DNA of 64,000 bases from Aquimarina sp. AU58 (GTDB lineage Bacteria; Bacteroidota; Bacteroidia; Flavobacteriales; Flavobacteriaceae), in the NCBI RefSeq assembly GCF_900312745.1, contig NZ_OMPD01000013.1, forward strand, positions 186,001 to 250,000. Reading direction: 5' to 3'. The notes under the pieces were generated by a model, which was not told where the DNA came from, searched no databases, and saw only the letters and a program-made list of their open reading frames with translations. Positions 55,070 to 63,350 of this stretch are shown here, in pieces (within the stretch, counting starts at the first letter, position 1; each line of letters opens with the position of its first letter). Made by a program: the position numbers and the translations under genes.

Positions 55070-55837
55070 ATGAAAAACATCATATATATCCTCATAGCAA
55101 CATTAGTAATTGTATCTTCCTGTAAAAATGATGATGACGGAGCAACAAATACTTTCGGAAATGCTATCCTTGATTTTAAAAACACAATCAATAATAATGG
55201 TATCGAATTAACTACTGATTCCTATACCAACGCAAGTAATGAGGTCTATACCATTTCAGAATTAAAATATATTATAAGCAATATTGTTTTAATTAAAGCT
55301 AATGGCCAAGAATTTGTATATCCCGTAGATCGAAGCTATTTCTTAATTAACGAAGAGGTTTTAGGAAGCAAAAAAGTGAGCCTTGCCGATATTAGTGCAG
55401 GAGAATATACTAAAATCAAGTTTGGTTTTGGGGTCGACCAGTCAAAATATCCACTTAACGGAATGGCGAACTTTATTCCTACTGCAGAAGAAAACGGAAT
55501 GTTATGGAGTTGGTCTGCTGGATATAAATTCCTTAAATTTGAAGGAACATATACTGTAAATGGTGGGGCCAATACTAATTTTTCAATTCATGTAGGGAGT
55601 CATGGCACCACTTTAGACAATTATAAGGAAATCACAATCGAATTACCCAGCACATTAACCATTGAAGAATCAAAATCACCAGAAGTGGCAATTAATGTAG
55701 ATATAGCAAAGATATTTGATGGTACAAATACACATTCACTAGAAGTAAAAAATAGTATTCAGGTAGATGCAGAATTTGCACCAAAAATTGCAGAAAACAT
55801 AAGTACTATGTTTACTGCAACTAGTGTATCTAATTAA
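55070..55837 (+). CDS. MbnP family copper-associated lipoprotein
   Basis: 255 aa. Signal ends IVSSC (Cys18), then KNDDD. ISELKYIISNIVLIKANG, VSLADISAGEYTKIKFGFGVD and GMLWSWSAGYKFLKFEG are the MbnP hallmarks; Trp146 and Trp148 and His174 and His178 (SIHVGSHG) are candidates for the copper site. In methanotrophs, MbnP-type proteins bind copper through a Trp oxidised to kynurenine by the partner di-heme MbnH. The partner-like gene follows 9 bp downstream. Confidence 0.85.
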   Translation: MKNIIYILIATLVIVSSCKNDDDGATNTFGNAILDFKNTINNNGIELTTDSYTNASNEVYTISELKYIISNIVLIKANGQEFVYPVDRSYFLINEEVLGSKKVSLADISAGEYTKIKFGFGVDQSKYPLNGMANFIPTAEENGMLWSWSAGYKFLKFEGTYTVNGGANTNFSIHVGSHGTTLDNYKEITIELPSTLTIEESKSPEVAINVDIAKIFDGTNTHSLEVKNSIQVDAEFAPKIAENISTMFTATSVSN

Positions 55838-55846
55838 AGTAATATT

Positions 55847-56890
55847 TTGAAATTATTATCATATATAGCAATTATCCTTATCGGAACTGCATGTAGCTCT
55901 GATAAGGATAACTATGTTCCTATAGAAAATGCAAAACTAGAATTTACTGTACCTTCAAACTTTCCCGACCCTACCTATAATATAGCACTTAATCCTCCTA
56001 CCGAAAAAGGTTTCGAATTAGGAAAAAAGTTGTTTTATGATGGTCGTCTAGCCTCTGATGGTGTAATTTCTTGTGGTTTTTGTCATATTCAGGATTTTGC
56101 ATTTACCCATCATACACATATTGTAAGCCATGGTGTAGGCGGTGCCTTAGGAACTCGTAATGCACAGCCATTACACAATATGGCTTTTATGAAAGAATTT
56201 ACATGGGACGGGGCCGCAATGCACTTGGATCTTCAGCCTATTATACCCATCACTGCAGAAGTAGAAATGAATGAAACTTTTAATAGTATTCTTAAAAAGC
56301 TAGAAGAGCAACCAGAATATGTAAAATTATTTGCAGAAGCATTCGAAGATCAAAAAATAAATTCTGATAATATGCTCAAAGCAATTTCTCAGTTCATGAT
56401 TATGATGATTTCTGCAAACACCAAATACGACAAGATTGAAAGAAATGAAGGCTCTGTTTTTACAGCAGCAGAAGCTACTGGTTTCGAACTCTTTAAAGCT
56501 AAGTGCGCTTCTTGTCATAAAGGCACATTATTTACGGATCAATCGTATCGTAATAATGGACTACCCATTGACCCTCAATACAATGACATAGGAAGAAAAC
56601 GTGTTACAGGATTAACCGAGGATATGCAAAAATTTAAAGTTCCTAGTTTAAGAAATATTGAACTTACTTTTCCTTACATGCATGATGGTCGATTAAAAAC
56701 TTTAGATGATGTTTTAAATCATTATAGTGATGGTGTGGTAGATTCTGAAACTTTAGATCCAATGTTTAAAAATCAAAATGGAACCTTGGGAATCCCAATG
56801 ACAACTGAAGAAAAACAACAAATCATCGCTTTTTTAAAAACACTTACAGATGACGATTATGTAAATGATACTCGTTTTTCAGAATTCTAA
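55847..56890 (+). CDS. MbnH-type di-heme peroxidase-family lipoprotein
   Basis: 347 aa from a TTG; MKLLSYIAIILIGTAC is a proper lipoprotein signal and no nearer ATG preserves it. Heme motifs CGFCH (76-80) and CASCH (about 220-224) are visible, plus NMAFMKEFTWDGAAMHLD and PSLRNIELTFPYMHDGR, conserved in MauG/MbnH. The expected role is oxidation of a Trp in the adjacent MbnP protein to kynurenine, making its copper site. The coupling to mbnP (9 bp) supports this. Confidence 0.85.
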   Translation: MKLLSYIAIILIGTACSSDKDNYVPIENAKLEFTVPSNFPDPTYNIALNPPTEKGFELGKKLFYDGRLASDGVISCGFCHIQDFAFTHHTHIVSHGVGGALGTRNAQPLHNMAFMKEFTWDGAAMHLDLQPIIPITAEVEMNETFNSILKKLEEQPEYVKLFAEAFEDQKINSDNMLKAISQFMIMMISANTKYDKIERNEGSVFTAAEATGFELFKAKCASCHKGTLFTDQSYRNNGLPIDPQYNDIGRKRVTGLTEDMQKFKVPSLRNIELTFPYMHDGRLKTLDDVLNHYSDGVVDSETLDPMFKNQNGTLGIPMTTEEKQQIIAFLKTLTDDDYVNDTRFSEF

Positions 56891-56980
56891 AGTATTTTTC
56901 TATAGACCATTATAGCTTTTACCTATTCTAATATATAACAGATATATGTTAGGTTTCGTGTATAAAATCTACTTATGTAG

Positions 56981-56988
56981 TATATTTG
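56981..56988 (+). promoter_or_regulatory. -7 box (TATATTTG) of the suf operon
   Basis: Full match to TAnnTTTG, 34 bp before the iscA-like start. No TTG at -33. An imperfect inverted repeat TAACA-gatata-TGTTA (56936-56951) ends 29 bp upstream, at an activator-like distance, and could bind an iron- or redox-responsive regulator (inference). Confidence 0.5.
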
Positions 56989-57022
56989 CATTTCATTTAG
57001 AATTAATCTATATTATAAAAGT

Positions 57023-57352
57023 ATGATTAAGGTATCAGACATAGCAAAAAATAAAGTCATCGAATTGATGAGTGACGATGGATATGATGCAGTTACCGAC
57101 TATGTGCGTGTAGGTGTAAAAAGTGGAGGATGCTCTGGTTTATCATATGATTTAAAGTTTGATAAAGCACAGCAGGAAGGAGATAAAGTATTTGAAGATA
57201 ATGGTGTAAAAATCATTGTAGATAAAAAAAGTTTTCTTTATTTAATCGGTACAACTCTAGAGTATTCTGGTGGTTTAAATGGTACTGGTTTTGTATTTAA
57301 TAATCCTAATGCCAGTAGAACATGTGGCTGTGGAGAAAGTTTTTCCCTTTAA
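57023..57352 (+). CDS. Iron-sulfur assembly scaffold/carrier of the IscA/SufA (HesB) family
   Basis: 109 aa. The three conserved cysteines are Cys37 (SGGCSGL), Cys101 and Cys103 (RTCGCGESF). A-type carriers accept Fe-S clusters from SufBCD and pass them to target enzymes. First gene of the suf operon, 40 bp before sufB. Either sufA or iscA would be a fair name. Confidence 0.93.
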   Translation: MIKVSDIAKNKVIELMSDDGYDAVTDYVRVGVKSGGCSGLSYDLKFDKAQQEGDKVFEDNGVKIIVDKKSFLYLIGTTLEYSGGLNGTGFVFNNPNASRTCGCGESFSL

Positions 57353-57392
57353 TCTATAAAAAAAGTCCTGAATTAATTCTAGGATAAAGAAA

Positions 57393-58838
57393 ATGGCGTA
57401 TACTGAAGACGACTTAAAAAAAGAACTAGAGACCAAAGAATACGAGTATGGATTTTATACCGATATAGAATCTGATACTTTTCCTGTTGGTCTTAATGAA
57501 AATATTGTTCGTGCAATCTCTAAGAAAAAAGAAGAACCCGAATGGATGACAGAATGGAGGCTTGAAGCTTTTCGAGCATGGGAACAGATGGAAGAACCCG
57601 AATGGGCAAATGTTACTTATGAAAAGCCTGATTTTCAGAATATATCTTACTATTCTGCACCAAACAAAAAGCCTAAATATAATAGTATTGATGAAGTAGA
57701 TCCAGAATTACTCGATACTTTTAAAAGACTTGGGATTTCATTAGACGAACAAAAAAAATTAGCAGGAGTAGCTGTAGATATAGTAATGGATTCTGTATCA
57801 GTAGCTACAACGTTTAAAGAAACCCTTGCAGAAAAAGGAATTATATTTTGCTCTATTTCTGAAGCTATTCAAGAACATCCAGAGTTAGTTAAAAAATATA
57901 TCGGAGCTGTGGTTCCTCAAAAGGATAATTTTTATGCTGCTTTAAACTCTGCTGTTTTTAGCGATGGTTCGTTCTGTTATATCCCTAAAGGTGTTCGTTG
58001 TCCAATGGAACTATCTACCTATTTTAGAATCAATCAGGCAGGTACGGGACAGTTCGAACGAACTTTAGTAGTGGCAGATCAAGGGAGTTATGTAAGTTAT
58101 CTAGAAGGATGTACTGCTCCTTCTCGTGATGAAAATCAATTACATGCTGCTGTTGTTGAATTAATAGCATTGGATGATGCAGAAATAAAATATTCTACAG
58201 TACAAAACTGGTATCCCGGAAATGCTGAAGGAAAAGGAGGGGTTTATAATTTTGTGACCAAAAGAGGAATTTGCGAAAACAACGCTAAAATTTCTTGGAC
58301 TCAAGTAGAAACAGGATCAGCAATTACCTGGAAATATCCTTCTTGTATATTAAAAGGAGATAACTCTGTTGGAGAATTTTATTCTATTGCGGTAACCAAT
58401 AATTTTCAGCAAGCAGATACAGGTACAAAAATGATACATTTAGGCAAAAACACCAAAAGTACTATCATTTCTAAGGGTATTTCTGCTGGGAAGTCCCAAA
58501 ATAGTTATCGAGGATTAGTGCAAATAAGTAGTAGAGCGACCAATGCGCGTAATTTTTCGCAATGTGATTCATTATTGATGGGCAATGAATGTGGCGCACA
58601 TACGTTTCCTTATATAGAAACTAAAAACAAAACCGCTCAAATAGAACATGAAGCAACTACAAGCAAAATAGGAGAAGATCAAATTTTTTATTGTAACCAA
58701 CGAGGAATTGATACAGAAAAAGCAATCGCTTTAATCGTTAATGGTTTTAGTAAAGAAGTATTGAATAAGCTACCTATGGAGTTTGCAGTAGAAGCTCAAA
58801 AACTTCTGGAGATTTCTTTAGAAGGTTCTGTAGGCTAA
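57393..58838 (+). CDS. sufB: Fe-S cluster assembly protein SufB
   Basis: 481 aa, full length. [19 protein letters not shown], the beta-helix core and SFSQ-like [16 protein letters not shown] are typical. The Cys of FSQCDSLL and of YLEGCTAPS are the conserved scaffold positions. With SufC and SufD it forms the cluster-building complex. It follows the A-type carrier directly. Confidence 0.97.
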   Translation: MAYTEDDLKKELETKEYEYGFYTDIESDTFPVGLNENIVRAISKKKEEPEWMTEWRLEAFRAWEQMEEPEWANVTYEKPDFQNISYYSAPNKKPKYNSIDEVDPELLDTFKRLGISLDEQKKLAGVAVDIVMDSVSVATTFKETLAEKGIIFCSISEAIQEHPELVKKYIGAVVPQKDNFYAALNSAVFSDGSFCYIPKGVRCPMELSTYFRINQAGTGQFERTLVVADQGSYVSYLEGCTAPSRDENQLHAAVVELIALDDAEIKYSTVQNWYPGNAEGKGGVYNFVTKRGICENNAKISWTQVETGSAITWKYPSCILKGDNSVGEFYSIAVTNNFQQADTGTKMIHLGKNTKSTIISKGISAGKSQNSYRGLVQISSRATNARNFSQCDSLLMGNECGAHTFPYIETKNKTAQIEHEATTSKIGEDQIFYCNQRGIDTEKAIALIVNGFSKEVLNKLPMEFAVEAQKLLEISLEGSVG

Positions 58839-58863
58839 TTGTAAAACCATCAAATCTACATTA

Positions 58864-59253
58864 ATGAAAAAAACATGTATTTTAATTGCACTAAGTCTTA
58901 TTCTTTTTTCCTGCAAATCCGAAAACAAAAATGAAGAACCTAATTTAATTCGTGGCGAATTTATTCTTATAGATGATGCAGCAGTCTTAAAAGGTAATGA
59001 TTTTATATATGGTGTGATAATTAATGATGTCACGCTAGAACTCGCTAAAAAAGTAGAACCTCTGCAAAGAGAAGAATATGACATGGTTCCTGTAGTAGTA
59101 AAGGGAATCATAAAACCCAATCCAGAACAAGGATGGGAAGAAATAGTAGAAATAAAAGAAATTATCGGAGTAAGTGCGCCAACTTCAGAGTTGCCCACTA
59201 AGATTAAATCTTCTGAAGAAGATAAAAACTCTGATCTAGAAAAAGAAAAATAA
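58864..59253 (+). CDS. Small lipoprotein inside the suf operon
   Basis: 129 aa. Signal ends LILFSC (Cys17), then KSENKNEEP. The mature part is about 80 residues of beta-rich sequence (LIRGEFILIDDAAVLKGNDFIYGV, VPVVVKGIIKPN) followed by a Ser/Glu/Lys-rich tail. I do not recognise the family. It lies 25 bp after sufB and 39 bp before sufC, so it must be co-transcribed; a link to Fe-S assembly is not evident from its location outside the cytoplasm. Confidence 0.75.
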   Translation: MKKTCILIALSLILFSCKSENKNEEPNLIRGEFILIDDAAVLKGNDFIYGVIINDVTLELAKKVEPLQREEYDMVPVVVKGIIKPNPEQGWEEIVEIKEIIGVSAPTSELPTKIKSSEEDKNSDLEKEK

Positions 59254-59292
59254 ATAAATTATATCTCATAAGAGATAAAAGTTTTATATAAC

Positions 59293-60045
59293 ATGTTAGA
59301 GATAAAGGATTTACACGCAAGTGTCGAAGGGAAAGAAATTTTAAAAGGTCTTAACCTAGATGTAAAAGCAGGAGAAATACACGCAATTATGGGTCCTAAC
59401 GGTGCTGGAAAAAGTACATTAGCCAGTATCGTTGCAGGGAAAGAAGAATATGAAGTTACCAAGGGGGGAATTCTTTTGGAAGGAGAAGATATTGAGGAAC
59501 TTGCAGCAGAAGAACGGGCTCATAAAGGAGTTTTTCTGTCGTTTCAATATCCAGTAGAAATTCCTGGCGTAACGGTAACTAATTTTATGAAAACCGCCAT
59601 AAATGAAACACGAAAAGCACAAGGTCTTGAAGAAATGCCTGCCAAAGACATGCTTAAAAAAATTCGTGAAAAATCTGAATTATTAGAAATTGATCGTAAA
59701 TTCTTATCCCGTTCTCTTAACGAAGGATTCTCGGGTGGTGAAAAAAAACGTAATGAAATCTTTCAGATGGCAATGATGGAACCTAAATTGGCAATCCTTG
59801 ACGAAACAGATTCTGGACTTGATATAGACGCTCTTCGTATTGTAGCTAATGGAGTGAATAAACTAAAAAGTGAAGACAATGCTATTATAGTAATTACTCA
59901 CTATCAACGTCTGTTAGACCATATAGTTCCAGATTTTGTACATGTATTATATGACGGTAAAATTGTAAAATCTGGCACCAAAGAATTAGCTTTAGAACTA
60001 GAAGAAAAAGGATACGATTGGATTAAAGAAGAAATAAACGCTTAA
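59293..60045 (+). CDS. sufC: Fe-S assembly ATPase SufC
   Basis: 250 aa. ABC ATPase with Walker A GPNGAGKSTL, signature FSGGEKKRNE and Walker B LAILDETDSGLD, and the switch His in VITHYQRLL. It powers the SufBCD scaffold. It is not a membrane transporter. Position and length are standard for suf operons. Confidence 0.97.
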   Translation: MLEIKDLHASVEGKEILKGLNLDVKAGEIHAIMGPNGAGKSTLASIVAGKEEYEVTKGGILLEGEDIEELAAEERAHKGVFLSFQYPVEIPGVTVTNFMKTAINETRKAQGLEEMPAKDMLKKIREKSELLEIDRKFLSRSLNEGFSGGEKKRNEIFQMAMMEPKLAILDETDSGLDIDALRIVANGVNKLKSEDNAIIVITHYQRLLDHIVPDFVHVLYDGKIVKSGTKELALELEEKGYDWIKEEINA

Positions 60046-60089
60046 TTGTTAGTTTGGTTTGTTGTTTAAAGTTTCAAATTAGCTGAAAT

Positions 60090-60467
60090 ATGGCAACTAT
60101 AAAAAGATTTGAAGATTTAGAAATTTGGCAAGAAGCCAGAAGATTGTGCAAAGAAATTATTCTTTTATCAAAAACAACTGGTATAGAAAATGATTATAAA
60201 CTAAAAGATCAAATTAAAGGTTCTTCTGGCGCTGTAATGGATAAGATCGCTGAAGGTTTTGAACGAGACGGAAATATAGAATTTAGAAAATCCCTCTCTA
60301 TAGCCAAAGCCTCTTCGGGAGAAACAAGATCTCAATTATATAGAATTTTCGATTCAGGATATATTGAAGAAAAAACATTAAAGATATTAGTTAATGACTA
60401 TGAAACTCTGAGCAAAAGAATTGCTGGTTTTATTAGTTATTTAAATAAAAAGAGTCTAGAGGTGTAA
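60090..60467 (+). CDS. Four-helix bundle protein (23S rRNA intervening-sequence type)
   Basis: 125 aa. ATIKRFEDLEIWQEARRLCKEI, GSSGAVMDKIAEGFERDG and SLSIAKASSGETRSQLYR are the hallmarks of the four-helix bundle family (TIGR02436) first found in 23S rRNA insertions. Function unknown. It is inserted between sufC and sufD, where most relatives have no gene. The inverted 8-mers AGTTTCAA (60070-60077) and TTGAAACT (60522-60529) lie just outside it, so it may have arrived as a small mobile unit. Confidence 0.93.
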   Translation: MATIKRFEDLEIWQEARRLCKEIILLSKTTGIENDYKLKDQIKGSSGAVMDKIAEGFERDGNIEFRKSLSIAKASSGETRSQLYRIFDSGYIEEKTLKILVNDYETLSKRIAGFISYLNKKSLEV

Positions 60468-60533
60468 AGAATAAGAATCCCGACCTTAAAACTCGAAACA
60501 GTTTCGTAAAAGAAACAAAACTTGAAACTAAAT

Positions 60534-61847
60534 ATGGAATTGAAAGATAAATTGGTATCTTCTTTTTTGGCCTTTGAAAATACGGTAGATGTTGACACAG
60601 CTGTTCATGATATCAGAAGTCAAGCTATTAAAACTTTTGAAGAAAAAGGATTTCCTACCAAAAAAGAAGAAGCGTGGAAATATACCTCTCTAAATACTGT
60701 GCTAAAACATGATTACAGTATTTTTCCAAAAGAAGAAAATGCTTTAGATTTTAAGGATATAAAAAAGTACTTCCTTCATGATTTGGATACATATAAAATT
60801 GTATTTATTGATGGTAAGTATTCGTCTCATTTATCTGAAACGACTCATGATAAAATCGATGTATGTTTAATGTCATCGGCACTAACTCATGAAAAATATC
60901 GATTAATCATTGAAAACTATTTTAACAAAGTAGCTCCTAAAGATGGGCTTACTTCTTTAAATACAGCTTTTTCCAGAGAAGGAGCTTATATCTATATTCC
61001 AAAAAATAAGCTAGCTGATAAGCCTATACAGATTATACACTTTTCTACAGGAAATGAAGCTGCACAGATGTTACAGCCTCGTAACTTGATTGTTGTTGGA
61101 GAAAATTCTCATGTGCAAATCATTGAGCGCCATCAGAGTTTAACAGATAACCCTGTTCTTACAAATGCTGTAACCGAAATTTTTGCAGATAAAAGAGCAA
61201 TCGTTGATTACTATAAAATCCAGAATGATAATCAAAATGCTTCTTTGATTGACAATACATATATCGAACAGCATGCGCAAAGCGTAGCATCGGTACATAC
61301 TTTTGCTTTTGGTGGAAATATCACCAGAAATAACCTTAATTTTTATCAAAAAGGAGAAGGGATTGACTCTATACTTAATGGTATAACAATTATTGAAGGA
61401 AAACAGCATGTAGATCACAATACCTTGGTACATCATACAGCACCAAATTGTGAAAGTCATCAAGATTATAAAGGAATTTTTGGAGAAAAAGCCATAGGGG
61501 TTTTTAATGGAAAAATCATTGTCAATAAAGAAGCACAAAAAACAAATGCTTTTCAGTCTAATAACAATATCTTGTTAAGTGATAAAGCAACCATCAATTC
61601 TAAGCCACAATTAGAGATTTTTGCAGATGACGTAAAATGTTCACATGGTTGTACTATTGGGCAATTAGATGATAATGCATTATTCTATATGAAATCCAGG
61701 GGTATCGGAGAAAAAGAAGCTAGGGCTTTATTAATGTATGCATTCGCAAACAATGTATTGTCTAGTGTAAAAATACCTCAGCTAAAAAGTAGAATTAATA
61801 AACTAATCGCTACTAAGCTTGGTGTAAATATTGGTTTTGATTTGTAA
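60534..61847 (+). CDS. sufD: Fe-S cluster assembly protein SufD
   Basis: 437 aa from the ATG at 60534; a TTG at 60522 is in frame, but MELKDKLVSSFLAFEN is the usual start. KKEEAWKYTSLN near the N-terminus, the beta-helix core and C-terminal FADDVKCSHGCTIGQLDDNALFYMKSRG are typical, with the conserved Cys and His in KCSHGCT. Partner of SufB and SufC. The operon is interrupted after it by a serine hydrolase on the other strand. Confidence 0.96.
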   Translation: MELKDKLVSSFLAFENTVDVDTAVHDIRSQAIKTFEEKGFPTKKEEAWKYTSLNTVLKHDYSIFPKEENALDFKDIKKYFLHDLDTYKIVFIDGKYSSHLSETTHDKIDVCLMSSALTHEKYRLIIENYFNKVAPKDGLTSLNTAFSREGAYIYIPKNKLADKPIQIIHFSTGNEAAQMLQPRNLIVVGENSHVQIIERHQSLTDNPVLTNAVTEIFADKRAIVDYYKIQNDNQNASLIDNTYIEQHAQSVASVHTFAFGGNITRNNLNFYQKGEGIDSILNGITIIEGKQHVDHNTLVHHTAPNCESHQDYKGIFGEKAIGVFNGKIIVNKEAQKTNAFQSNNNILLSDKATINSKPQLEIFADDVKCSHGCTIGQLDDNALFYMKSRGIGEKEARALLMYAFANNVLSSVKIPQLKSRINKLIATKLGVNIGFDL

Positions 61848-61870
61848 AACAACTGTTTCAACAACAAACA

Positions 61871-61920
61871 AAAACACTAAAGCCAAATCTTCTGCGATTT
61901 GGCTTTAGTGTTTTTTTTTC
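61871..61920. terminator. Terminator between sufD and the serine hydrolase gene
   Basis: Perfect 19-bp stem AAAACACTAAAGCCAAATC / GATTTGGCTTTAGTGTTTT with a 6-nt loop and a run of T on the plus strand. It serves both convergent genes. Confidence 0.93.
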
Positions 61921-63272
61921 TACTCTATCGAGTCAACCATATTCTTTAAAAACGTATTAAAATCTACTCCTGCATCTCCAATAAGTCCAAATCGTACAAT
62001 GACCAAATCTTTAGAAGGAATAATAAACACCCGCTGTCCCTGAAATCCATTTGCAGAAAACATATCCCTTGGAGCATCTGGATAAAACCCTCCTGCATTT
62101 AACCAAAAATGCCCTCCATAATCTCCTTCAGATGTAGGACTTGGAGTGGTCACATAATCCACCCATGAAGGTTCAAAAATCTGCTCTCCGTTCCAATTCC
62201 CTTTATGCAGATATAACAATCCAAATTTACCCCAATCCCTTACTGTTGCCCAGGCATAAGAAGAGCCTACGTAATTACCTGTCATATCAGTTTCTATAAG
62301 CATAGAATTCATTCCTATTTTATCAATAAACTCTCGATATGGATAATCAAGATACTCCTGGTAGCTTTTGAACTGTTTTCTCAAAATCCCGGATAACAAA
62401 TTAGACACACCAGAAGAATAATACCAGTAGTCATTGGGTTTATAAATCGCTTTTTTATGAATTTGGGCAATTGTCATATCTTTATCTACATATAACATTT
62501 TTGTAACATCAGAAATAGAGCCATAATCCTCATCCCATTCTAACCCACAATTCATTTGTAATAGATTATTAATCGTTATCTCTTTTCTTTCATCATTTTG
62601 CCATTCAGATACCGGGGCTTTATTATGTATGTTAATAGCTCCTTGTTTTTGTAACACTCCGTAAACCGTAGAGAGAATACTTTTGGTCATAGACCACCCC
62701 AGTAACTTAGAATCTTTATCTAATCCATCTATATACTTCTCGGCAATAATCTGATCTTTATAAAGTACAAGAACAGCTCTTGTTTTCTTTATATACTCCC
62801 CATTCGAATCAAAAATTGAAGCAACAGTTCTATTTATTTTATCATAATCTACCGTTTTAAAAACTGTGTCTTTTTGTTCTAATTCGCCATATGGATATGA
62901 CTGTCCTGTTTCTGTTTTAGTTCTATGTGGTATTAAAACAGGTGTGTTTTCATCAAAATCATCGTCAATGAGAACACTCCCTAATCCTTCTCTATAAATC
63001 GCTTTTCTCTCTTTAAGTCCAAAAACAGAGGCAACAGATGTTTTGTTTTTCAAATTTACCTCATCATCTGCCAGATCAACCGGTGCAAAATTATTGTCAT
63101 TTAAATCTGTAAACTCTAAAGTTCTATTGGCAATAAAAACCGATGAGTTCATATGCTTTGCAGAATATCCTGTTAGAATTGTAAGTTTTGGGTAATTCAG
63201 TACAAATGCAATACAAATTCCTACAAACAGAATAAGAAATGCAATCCCAATAATTTTTTTAAGTCGTTTCAT
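61920..63272 (-). CDS. Serine hydrolase (class C beta-lactamase-like)
   Basis: 450 aa with a single N-terminal membrane anchor (about 6-27). Catalytic SxxK is Ser194-Lys197 in LGWSMTKSIL; the YxN-like triad is in YYSSGVSNLL. The GHFWLNAGGFYPDAPRDMFSANGFQGQ region near the C-terminus is common to the 6-aminohexanoate hydrolase/EstB-like group. The family includes esterases, D-amino-acid peptidases and oligomer hydrolases; the substrate is unknown. It sits between sufD and sufS on the opposite strand and so splits the suf operon. Confidence 0.88.
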   Translation of the reverse strand: MKRLKKIIGIAFLILFVGICIAFVLNYPKLTILTGYSAKHMNSSVFIANRTLEFTDLNDNNFAPVDLADDEVNLKNKTSVASVFGLKERKAIYREGLGSVLIDDDFDENTPVLIPHRTKTETGQSYPYGELEQKDTVFKTVDYDKINRTVASIFDSNGEYIKKTRAVLVLYKDQIIAEKYIDGLDKDSKLLGWSMTKSILSTVYGVLQKQGAINIHNKAPVSEWQNDERKEITINNLLQMNCGLEWDEDYGSISDVTKMLYVDKDMTIAQIHKKAIYKPNDYWYYSSGVSNLLSGILRKQFKSYQEYLDYPYREFIDKIGMNSMLIETDMTGNYVGSSYAWATVRDWGKFGLLYLHKGNWNGEQIFEPSWVDYVTTPSPTSEGDYGGHFWLNAGGFYPDAPRDMFSANGFQGQRVFIIPSKDLVIVRFGLIGDAGVDFNTFLKNMVDSIE

Positions 63273-63327
63273 TATAAAAAGGGTTAAATCATTCTAAAAA
63301 TAAACAATCCTAATTAGAAATACTTAC

Positions 63328-63335
63328 TACTTTTG
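63328..63335 (+). promoter_or_regulatory. -7 box (TACTTTTG) for sufS
   Basis: Full match to TAnnTTTG, 15 bp before the sufS ATG. It implies that sufS has its own promoter after the hydrolase insertion. Confidence 0.5.
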
Positions 63336-63350
63336 CAGAAAGAAATTAAT

